From Thermoplasmata archaeon UBA184 (GTDB taxonomy: Archaea > Thermoplasmatota > Thermoplasmata > Lutacidiplasmatales > UBA184): DNA of 26,719 nucleotides. Below are positions 21,274 to 26,719 of the stretch, piece after piece. The notes under the pieces are model-generated. The model was not told the DNA's origin and did no database searches. It saw nothing but the letters and a program-made list of their open reading frames with translations. Each line of letters starts with the position of its first letter. Positions within the stretch are counted from its first letter, which is position 1. The translations under genes were made by a program, and so were the position numbers. The stretch is taken from positions 23,335 through 50,053 of the forward strand of contig DAEB01000048.1 in the NCBI GenBank assembly GCA_002495185.1. Reading direction: 5' to 3'.

Positions 21274-22086
21274 TCACGCCGGAGCGCGAACCGCGAGCGC
21301 CCCCATCGGGGGCGGCCCCGGGTCCAGAAGTTGCGGAGAGACCCCCTGGTTCCGGCAGAAGTCGACCCAGGCGGAGTTCGCTTCAACGTGATGCGCGAGC
21401 AGGATCCCTCGGGGCGAGAGCGCCTCCCACGCGGCCCGCAGCTCGAACCGGGCGCGAGAGGCGACCGGCCCGTTGTCGTAGAGGAACAGGTCGACGCTGC
21501 TCGAACCGCTCAGGATCTCCCGAAGCCGTTCCTCGCTGTTCCCGAGGGCTAGGGTCCATCGCGTCCGGAGTGACGGCGGCACGAACTGTCCGACCGAAAC
21601 GTCGCGGACCGCGTCGGCGCGCCCGGCGGTCGGCCCCGGTCCGAGCGAGACCAGCTCCCCTTCGGCGTTCGCGTCCAGGCCGGCGAGAAGCCACGCGGTG
21701 GAGTACCCGGGGCGCACGCCGGTTTCGACCACCCGACGCGGGCGCGCGGCGCGGACGATGAAGTAGAGGAGCGCTCCCTGGGGAAGCTCGCGAGTGAAAG
21801 CGACACCGGCTCCCCGGTCGAGGAGGACGTCGGGGAGCGACGACTCGCGCAGCTCGCGCCGGAACCTCGCGAGGTCGCCCGGCGAAGCGCCGGTCAGCCG
21901 GCCGATCCGTTCGAGGGAAGCGCGGCGGAACAGGAGCATCCGCTGACGGATCCCCCGGCGGGCCGCCGGTGAGAGGAGGACGGACCGGGCCCGGAAGCGG
22001 TCGACGAACGGGACCGCTTCACCGGCCGGCGCGGGAATCTCGGACGAGAGGTCCGGACGGTCTCGAGAGTTGGAAAAGTACGACAC
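21274..22086 (-). CDS. Class I SAM-dependent methyltransferase-like protein
   Basis: The 270-residue protein has a helical N-terminal region of about 100 residues and then a Rossmann core. Motif I is VVETGVRPGYSTAWLLAGL (119-137), with the ExGxxxG glycine loop. DLFLYDNGP near 197 and GILLAHHVEANSAW near 230 match later strands of O-methyltransferase-like (MTase_24) proteins. At the end of strand 2, where an acidic residue normally binds the SAM ribose, the sequence reads LVSLGPGP, so SAM binding may be altered. The GTG start at 22086 is supported by a TATA-like element centred about 26 bases upstream. The substrate is unknown. It ends nine bases from the convergent moaB. Confidence 0.75.
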   Translation of the reverse strand: MSYFSNSRDRPDLSSEIPAPAGEAVPFVDRFRARSVLLSPAARRGIRQRMLLFRRASLERIGRLTGASPGDLARFRRELRESSLPDVLLDRGAGVAFTRELPQGALLYFIVRAARPRRVVETGVRPGYSTAWLLAGLDANAEGELVSLGPGPTAGRADAVRDVSVGQFVPPSLRTRWTLALGNSEERLREILSGSSSVDLFLYDNGPVASRARFELRAAWEALSPRGILLAHHVEANSAWVDFCRNQGVSPQLLDPGPPPMGALAVRAPA

Positions 22087-22106
22087 GGAATCACCATGCG
22101 CCCAAT

Positions 22107-22116
22107 CTACAAAGAA
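22107..22116 (-). promoter_or_regulatory. TATA-like element of the methyltransferase gene
   Basis: On the minus strand the sequence reads TTCTTTGTAGA, centred about 26 bases before the GTG at 22086. This spacing supports GTG as a leaderless start. Confidence 0.5.
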
Positions 22117-22191
22117 ACTTCGACCGGCGAGGTGCTCCGAGCCACTGAGGGGAAGCCGACGCCCTCCGGTTTCCCCGGCGCCAGAGAACGA

Positions 22192-22199
22192 TTTAATAT
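22192..22199 (+). promoter_or_regulatory. TATA box of the thioredoxin gene
   Basis: TTTAATAT is centred 37 bases before the ATG at 22232, so transcription should start near 22222 and leave a leader of about ten bases. It rules out the long upstream opening of the same frame as coding. Confidence 0.7.
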
Positions 22200-22231
22200 C
22201 CGGGACTCCTCGATGGTGCCGAGGAAGCGCG

Positions 22232-22549
22232 ATGTCTGTTCAGGAAGTCGGGGACGCCAGCTACGACCGGTTCTCCCAGGACCACGCCGCCGCCGTGATC
22301 GATGTCTGGGCGCCCTGGTGCGGTCCCTGCCGGATGGTCTCTCCCATCGTCGACCGTCTCAGCGAGAAGTACAAGGGCAAGGTCGCCTTCGGCAAGATGA
22401 ACTCTGACGACAACGGCGAGAAAGCCGGCGCGCTGGGGATCATGAGCATCCCGACCCTCCTCTTCTACAAGCAGGGAAAGCTCGTCGACCGGATCGTGGG
22501 CGCTTACCCCGAAGAGGTCATCGACGAGCACATCCGGCGCCTCCTCTGA
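22232..22549 (+). CDS. trxA: Thioredoxin
   Basis: The 105-residue protein is a canonical thioredoxin: VIDVWAPWCGPCRMVSP with redox cysteines C30 and C33 (WCGPC), the cis-proline P74 in MSIPTLLFYKQG, and the conserved glycine segment IVGAYPEE. It reduces disulfides of cytoplasmic proteins. The start at ATG 22232 gives the standard domain edge and agrees with the TATA box upstream. No thioredoxin reductase is in the window. aRF1 lies 101 bases downstream and seems to have its own expression signals. Confidence 0.96.
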   Translation: MSVQEVGDASYDRFSQDHAAAVIDVWAPWCGPCRMVSPIVDRLSEKYKGKVAFGKMNSDDNGEKAGALGIMSIPTLLFYKQGKLVDRIVGAYPEEVIDEHIRRLL

Positions 22550-22650
22550 CTCCGCGGCCCGGGGAACGGGCGACCGGCCCCGGCCGGCCCCGTCGAAGAT
22601 TCGCCGAGGGATACGCCGTCGTGTAGTTCTCCTCCGCGTGCGAGGGGCCT

Positions 22651-23946
22651 GTGAGCGCCCCGTCCGCCGACCTCCAGCTGGCCCGTTACTCGTTCCAGCG
22701 CAAGCTCGACGAGATCGCGGCCTGCCGCGGCCGCGCGACCGAGCTGATCAGCCTCTACGTCTCGCCGGGGAAACAGATCTCCGACGTGATGGGGTACCTC
22801 CGGAACGAATACGCGCAGAGCTCGAACATCAAGAGCCGCACGACCCGCAAGAACGTGATGTGGGCGATCGAGTCGCTGATGGGCCGGGTCCGGGCGTTCA
22901 AGGAACCACCTCCGAACGGCGTCGCGTTCTTCGTCGGTCACAAGGCGGTGGGCGCCGATAAATCCGAGCCGGTCACGTTCATCGTCGAACCTCCCGAGGT
23001 CCTCAACACCTACCTCTACCGGTGCGACTCGTCGTTCTTTCTCGACCCCCTCCTCGCGATGGTCCACGAGCCCGACGTCTGGGGGCTCATCGTGATGGAC
23101 CGCGCCGAGGTCACGCTCGGTCTGCTCCGAGGGAAGCGGGTCGAGCCGCTCCGAAACCGGTCCTCGCTCGTCCCGAGCAAGCACGGTCGGGGCGGCCAGT
23201 CCCAGCACCGCTTCGAGCGGATGATCGAGCACGCGGCCCACGAATTCTTCGTGAAGATCGCAGAGATGGCGAGCGAGCTCTTCCTGCCTCGAAAGGACCA
23301 ACTCAAGGGGATCCTTCTGGGAGGTCCCGGCGCGACGAAGGAGTACTTCTACAAGGAGGGGTACCTCCAGTACGAGCTCCAGCAGAAGGTCGTCCAGCCC
23401 CTGTTCGACACCGGGTACACCGACGAGTACGGCCTCCGAGAGCTGGTCGAGAAGGCCACCCAGACGTTGCACGGCCTCGAGCTCACGGACGAGAAGCGGC
23501 TCATCCAGCGACTTCTCGGCGAGATCCGGAAGGCGGAGGCCGGTCTCGCCGCCTACGGCGAGGTTGACGTCAACCACGCGCTCTCGCTCGGCGCGGTGGA
23601 CACGCTGATCGTTTCGGAGGGCCTTCGGAAGCAGCACGTGACCTTCCGATGCGCGAGCTGCGGCCACGAGTTCGAGCGGTCGCTCCGGGACGAAGAGGTC
23701 GACCACGTGCTCGACGGTCCCTGCCCGAAGTGCGGCCAGCGGACCGTGGGCGAAGTCTCTAGCGTCGATTACGTGGAGGAACTGTTCCGTCGCGCCGCCG
23801 AGTCGGGGGCCACGGCCCGGCTCGTATCGACCGAGAGCGAGGAGGGAGAGCTCCTGGCGAAGGCGTTCCGGGGTGTCGCGGCGATCCTTCGCTACCCGAT
23901 CGCGACTCGAGCGACGCCCCCGCCCCGGCCCACCGGCCCTAGCTGA
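22651..23946 (+). CDS. prf1: Peptide chain release factor aRF1
   Basis: aRF1 recognises all three stop codons and triggers release of the finished protein. In 431 residues the key elements are all present: NIKS (59-62) and YxCxxxF (Y123, C125, F129) for stop-codon reading, and GGQ (181-183, in HGRGGQSQHRFERM) for peptidyl-tRNA hydrolysis. Domain 3 contains a zinc ribbon (CASCGHEF, then CPKCGQ) as in many archaeal aRF1 proteins. The GTG start at 22651 precedes SAPSADLQLARYSF, the usual N-terminus. A GAGGGG stretch lies a few bases upstream. The last 15 residues are Pro/Thr-rich and extend past the normal end. Confidence 0.97.
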   Translation: MSAPSADLQLARYSFQRKLDEIAACRGRATELISLYVSPGKQISDVMGYLRNEYAQSSNIKSRTTRKNVMWAIESLMGRVRAFKEPPPNGVAFFVGHKAVGADKSEPVTFIVEPPEVLNTYLYRCDSSFFLDPLLAMVHEPDVWGLIVMDRAEVTLGLLRGKRVEPLRNRSSLVPSKHGRGGQSQHRFERMIEHAAHEFFVKIAEMASELFLPRKDQLKGILLGGPGATKEYFYKEGYLQYELQQKVVQPLFDTGYTDEYGLRELVEKATQTLHGLELTDEKRLIQRLLGEIRKAEAGLAAYGEVDVNHALSLGAVDTLIVSEGLRKQHVTFRCASCGHEFERSLRDEEVDHVLDGPCPKCGQRTVGEVSSVDYVEELFRRAAESGATARLVSTESEEGELLAKAFRGVAAILRYPIATRATPPPRPTGPS

Positions 23947-23989
23947 GTCCCCGTCCGAACCGAACGCTAGGGCCCCGACCCCGCGCGAC

Positions 23990-25447
23990 TCACCAGAGGT
24001 GGTCGAGCGGGTCTTCCTCCGCCGGGGGCGGAGGAGTCGGGGTTGCCGGCGCCCGAGCGGGGCCGGTCGATGCCGCGACCCCCGGCGGGTAGAGACTGGC
24101 GTTCGGGTACGCGGGTGGAGGGAGCCGGCGCCGGGACGAGACGGCCACGAGGGCGACCAGAACACCGACCACCACGACCACTCCGACAATCACCAGCACG
24201 CTCAGCCAGGGATGGGGGGTGGTGCCGCTGGAGGAGAGGCTCGGGCAGCCGCTTCCCGCGATGAGGCATTGCTGGTCCTGCCCCGACTGCGAGCTGGTCT
24301 CCGGCACTCCCTGGAGCGTCTCCGTCGCGACCGAGCTCCCGGAGGCGACGGCGGGGGCGATCCCGTCGGACGAACTTCCCATGACCGAGGGTTGCGCGGC
24401 ATTGGCGGCTTGCGTCCCGACGTGCCAGCTCGAGGCGACGAGGTGGAACAACCCCCCTCCTCGTTCGCCCGGCTGGATGTCGAGGGTCGCCATCTGGGCG
24501 GTGGAGGTTCCGGTTTGGTTGGTGGCCCAGGGTTGGTCGGAGGTCCCAAAGAGGTCGACGGGGTCCGGAACGAAGATCACGCCCTCCCGGACGGCGAACG
24601 GACCCGTCAGGGTGAGGACGATGGCGGGGTATGACTCACCGCCGAGGCTGACCGTGCTCCCCGGCGCGAACTCTCCCTGGAGCGACACCGACCCGTTGGA
24701 AGAGATCTCTACGGTCCCGCTCACCGGGCCACGGACGTAGCCGCCCGCGGGCGCGTGAACTGAGTAGAAGTAGCTGTACGCCGCGCCGCCGCTCTCCGAG
24801 AAATCGCTCGAGGAGTTCCAGGTGCTCCCACTTTCGAGCGAGTCGGGGAAGAGGCCGAGGGCCGGGGTGAACTCTACGGTCGAGTGACCCGAGAGGCTCG
24901 CCCCGAGGTATCGGAGGTGCGGGCCCTTCTGGCCGGCCGTGGGGAGGAACGTGTTGGAGGACTCCGTGAGGTTCGCGCGCAGGAACGCGGTCGAGTTCAC
25001 CACCGCCACCGCGGGGACCGCGGTTCCGTTCTCGTCGACGGATCCCGCTGTTGTGAGATTGGTGAAGGACGTGGTCGACTCCCAGAGCCGGTACGACTGG
25101 TTCGACCACTGGGTCGGATGGGAACAGGAGGACTGGCAGAACTCGACGTTGTACGAAACGCCCATCGTACGGAAGATCGTGAGCTCGATGCCGCTCGCCG
25201 ACGTGCTGTTCTCGTAGACCGTGACCGTGTAGCCGAACGTCGCGTTTCCTTCGTAGTACCAGTCGCCGCTCGCGAGAGTCGGGGCGACGGAAAGGGTCTT
25301 CACGACCCCGTACGACCACGTGCCGGCGGGGCTGACGGCAGGAACTGCCGGGGCCGCTTCGACCGGTCCGGACGCGAAGACAAATACCATGAGACCCGCA
25401 ACCAGTACCGTGGCCGCGAGAGGAATCGCCTTCTTCGATGAGCGCAT
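23990..25447 (-). CDS. Secreted, C-terminally anchored surface protein with many N-glycosylation sequons
   Basis: From ATG 25447 the protein has 485 residues. Basic residues and a hydrophobic stretch ending VEAAPA form a signal peptide. The outer part is Ser/Thr/Gly-rich, looks beta-stranded and holds about ten N-x-S/T sequons. It has two close cysteine pairs (FCQSSC and CLIAGSGC) that could form disulfides. One membrane helix (WLSVLVIVGVVVVVGVLVAL) is followed by RRR and a proline-rich cytoplasmic tail. ATG 25447 was preferred to in-frame GTG 25459 because GGAGGTG lies eight to nine bases before it. No known domain was recognised. It is divergent from a winged-helix gene that could regulate it. 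Confidence 0.82.
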   Translation of the reverse strand: MRSSKKAIPLAATVLVAGLMVFVFASGPVEAAPAVPAVSPAGTWSYGVVKTLSVAPTLASGDWYYEGNATFGYTVTVYENSTSASGIELTIFRTMGVSYNVEFCQSSCSHPTQWSNQSYRLWESTTSFTNLTTAGSVDENGTAVPAVAVVNSTAFLRANLTESSNTFLPTAGQKGPHLRYLGASLSGHSTVEFTPALGLFPDSLESGSTWNSSSDFSESGGAAYSYFYSVHAPAGGYVRGPVSGTVEISSNGSVSLQGEFAPGSTVSLGGESYPAIVLTLTGPFAVREGVIFVPDPVDLFGTSDQPWATNQTGTSTAQMATLDIQPGERGGGLFHLVASSWHVGTQAANAAQPSVMGSSSDGIAPAVASGSSVATETLQGVPETSSQSGQDQQCLIAGSGCPSLSSSGTTPHPWLSVLVIVGVVVVVGVLVALVAVSSRRRLPPPAYPNASLYPPGVAASTGPARAPATPTPPPPAEEDPLDHLW

Positions 25448-25499
25448 CACCCCGTCCACCTCCCGTGAGTCCGGCGAGACGAACGATGCGACCTCCGCT

Positions 25500-25507
25500 T
25501 CTTAAAC
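25500..25507 (-). promoter_or_regulatory. TATA box of the surface-protein gene
   Basis: TCTTAAAC (GTTTAAGA on the minus strand) lies about 57 bases before ATG 25447. Transcription would start near 25478, giving a leader of about 30 bases that contains the Shine-Dalgarno sequence GGAGGTG. Confidence 0.6.
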
Positions 25508-25544
25508 GGACGCTCGGGCGGACGACTCCGGAGTTGGACGCCGT

Positions 25545-25557
25545 GCTACAGTGTAGC
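25545..25557. promoter_or_regulatory. Perfect palindrome GCTACAGTGTAGC, candidate operator or promoter core
   Basis: This 13-base palindrome has 6-base arms around a central G. It lies between the divergent surface-protein and winged-helix genes, 27 bases before the CTG at 25578. It could be the binding site of the adjacent regulator, and its TACAGTGTA core could also act as a weak TATA element. Both roles are inferred. Confidence 0.4.
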
Positions 25558-25607
25558 AGGCTCGGGGGGTCGCTCTCCTGAGGGCGCTCACCGACGCCGA
25601 AGCGCGG

Positions 25608-26645
25608 GTGATCGCCGTCCTCTTGGCCGCCCGGCCGGATCGCGAGCGCGAACGTCTCCGGCAGATCCCGGTCCCGCGTTCGACGTATCACGCCGTCCGT
25701 CGCCGGGCGTACGAAGAGGGGTGGCTCCGGGACCGGTACATCCCGCACCCGGTACCGTTGGGACTGCCGTACGTAACGTTCCTCGTAGCGCGACCGTTCG
25801 CAGACCGCGCGGAGGAGTTCGGTCGGACCGTGTCCGTCGATCCGGGGAACGTCGTACTCTGGTCCGGCGCTCAGGCCGCGATCGCCGTCCTGTTCCAACC
25901 GGAAGCGGGGGACGCGAAAGAGTTGCTTTCCCGGATCGAGACGGGCCGGCTCGCGAGCGCGCCCTGGTCGCTCACCGTCCGCGCGGACGGGCCGGCGATT
26001 CCCGTTTACTTCGACTTCGAGGGCCTCTGGTGCCACCTCGCGGACCTCGAAGGAACCCTCGCGTATCCTCACGGGCTCGGGGGCGCGCTGCCCGACGTTT
26101 CGGAGGACCAGGCGATGGCCCCTCTGACGCCCCACCAGCGCTGGGCCGTCGGGGAACTCTTGCGCCGGCCGTTCGTCGCCACCGAGCAGGGCCGCGGCGG
26201 GCACCTGGTCGGCCCCTTCGGGCTCCCCTACTCCCAGCGCAAGATGCTGGCGAAGGGATGGGTCACGCACCGAACCCTCCTCGACCCCTCCCGGGTTCCC
26301 GAACATCGAGGAAAGAGCGCGGACCAGGTCGTGATGATCACGGGACTTCCGAAGGCAGGGGCGCGACCGGAAGCACTGTTCGCGACCCTGACCCGACAGT
26401 GCCGCGTGTTCCCGTTCCTGTTCGTCGCCGGGGCCGACCGATGGTTGCTCTGCGCGCTCGGAGGTTCGACCCCTCCTCCGGTGGACCCCACGAACCCGCG
26501 ACGTCCGGTCCTTCCGACGTTGCGAGACTACCTGGAGGGGATCGATATCCTGCAGGAAGCGGCGGCGGGGTTTGTGGCTCGCGTGGACCACCGGTACGAC
26601 CGATTGCTCGCGGGGGACGTTCGGCCCGGTACGTCGAAGCCATGA
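25608..26645 (+). CDS. Internally duplicated winged-helix regulator-like protein; true start probably further upstream
   Basis: From GTG 25608 the product has 345 residues. The N-terminal part is a winged helix (IPVPRSTYHAVRRRAYEEGW as helix-turn-helix) followed by a strand-helix-strand segment (YVTFLVARPFADRAEEF). From residue 173 a second unit of similar shape begins (LTPHQRWAVGELLRRP, then LPYSQRKMLAKGWV, then DQVVMITGLPKAG). The first helix of unit 1, read upstream of the GTG, is LTDAEARVIAVLLAARP, which aligns with the second unit. Coding sequence therefore probably begins before 25608. A stop at 25554-25556 limits the extension, and the only near-cognate start is CTG 25578. The strand-helix-strand segments resemble ligand-binding RAM-like domains, but the family is not recognised. 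Confidence 0.75.
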   Translation: MIAVLLAARPDRERERLRQIPVPRSTYHAVRRRAYEEGWLRDRYIPHPVPLGLPYVTFLVARPFADRAEEFGRTVSVDPGNVVLWSGAQAAIAVLFQPEAGDAKELLSRIETGRLASAPWSLTVRADGPAIPVYFDFEGLWCHLADLEGTLAYPHGLGGALPDVSEDQAMAPLTPHQRWAVGELLRRPFVATEQGRGGHLVGPFGLPYSQRKMLAKGWVTHRTLLDPSRVPEHRGKSADQVVMITGLPKAGARPEALFATLTRQCRVFPFLFVAGADRWLLCALGGSTPPPVDPTNPRRPVLPTLRDYLEGIDILQEAAAGFVARVDHRYDRLLAGDVRPGTSKP

Positions 26646-26649
26646 TATC
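26642..26649 (+). promoter_or_regulatory. TATA-like element of tRNA-Arg
   Basis: ATGATATC overlaps the stop codon of the preceding gene and is centred about 27-28 bases before the mature 5' end of the tRNA. This spacing suits transcription starting at or near the tRNA. Confidence 0.45.
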
Positions 26650-26673
26650 CTCTCATCGGGAAACCGGTTTCGA

Positions 26674-26719
26674 GGGCGCGTCGCCTAGTCTGGACAGGGC
26701 ACCGGGTTCCTAACCCGGC
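26674..26719 (+). tRNA. tRNA-Arg (anticodon CCT), 3' part beyond the window
   Basis: The acceptor strand GGGCGCG (26674-26680) is followed by T8, the D-arm (GCCT, loop with TGG, GGGC at 26697-26700), A26 and the anticodon arm: CCGGG (26702-26706), loop TTCCTAA, CCCGG (26714-26718). The anticodon is CCT at 26709-26711, which reads the arginine codon AGG. The anticodon stem is perfect and uninterrupted, so there is no intron at the usual 37/38 site. The variable loop, T-arm and 3' acceptor strand lie outside the window. Confidence 0.9.

Noticed and set aside
1..26719. CRISPR arrays, insertion sequences, integrases or attachment sites
   Set aside because: No spaced direct repeats, transposase motifs or terminal repeats were seen. 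The only regular repeat is within the bactofilin coding sequence.

Overview
This window is a stretch of a high-GC archaeal chromosome. The markers are clear: standalone Kae1, archaeosine-type tRNA-guanine transglycosylase with a PUA tail, archaeal TYW1, Sec61-beta, replication factor C small subunit, aRF1 with NIKS and GGQ motifs, and a geranylgeranyl-reductase-type flavoprotein of ether-lipid synthesis. Very high third-position GC, AT-rich TATA elements about 26-31 nt before many start codons (leaderless transcripts), and proteins with a signal peptide plus a C-terminal membrane anchor fit a high-GC member of the Thermoplasmatota. That placement is inferred from gene content and style, not from a search.

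Layout. 1-1762 (+): tail of an unknown gene, an M48 metalloprotease and an anchored surface protein. 1720-7061 (-): geranylgeranyl reductase, Kae1, a small unknown protein, archaeosine TGT and a family 5 uracil-DNA glycosylase. 7148-8710 (+): a bactofilin-like protein built on a 17-residue repeat, followed by a winged-helix protein. 8728-12036: a putative copper module. A CGNR zinc-finger regulator and a rhodanese are on the minus strand; divergent from them are a 48-residue YHS protein and a Cu+ P-type ATPase whose N-terminus is a YHS/TRASH domain instead of an HMA domain. 12135-13934 (+): ABC permease and ATPase. 13973-15217 (-): MFS transporter. 15298-16284 (+): TYW1. 16294-17297 (-): Sec61-beta and a Ser-Lys SppA-type protease. 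17358-18428 (+): a polytopic membrane protein of unknown function. 18429-18806: a 378-base stretch with no credible gene but several GC-rich hairpins. 18807-21264 (+): hemerythrin-like protein, then an RfcS-MoaC-MoaB operon. 21274-22086 (-): methyltransferase. 22232-23946 (+): thioredoxin and aRF1. 23990-25447 (-): a heavily sequon-marked surface protein. 25608-26645 (+): an internally duplicated winged-helix regulator. 26674-end (+): the 5' part of tRNA-Arg(CCT).

Most of the window is housekeeping: tRNA modification (t6A, archaeosine, wyosine), translation termination, replication, molybdopterin synthesis and protein export. The least ordinary parts are the CGNR/YHS/CopA locus with its shared divergent promoter full of inverted repeats, the regular 17-residue-repeat bactofilin paired with a winged-helix protein, and the regulator at the right end. 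That regulator appears to be a tandem duplication, and its first helix is encoded upstream of any standard start codon. No CRISPR array, insertion sequence or integrase was seen.
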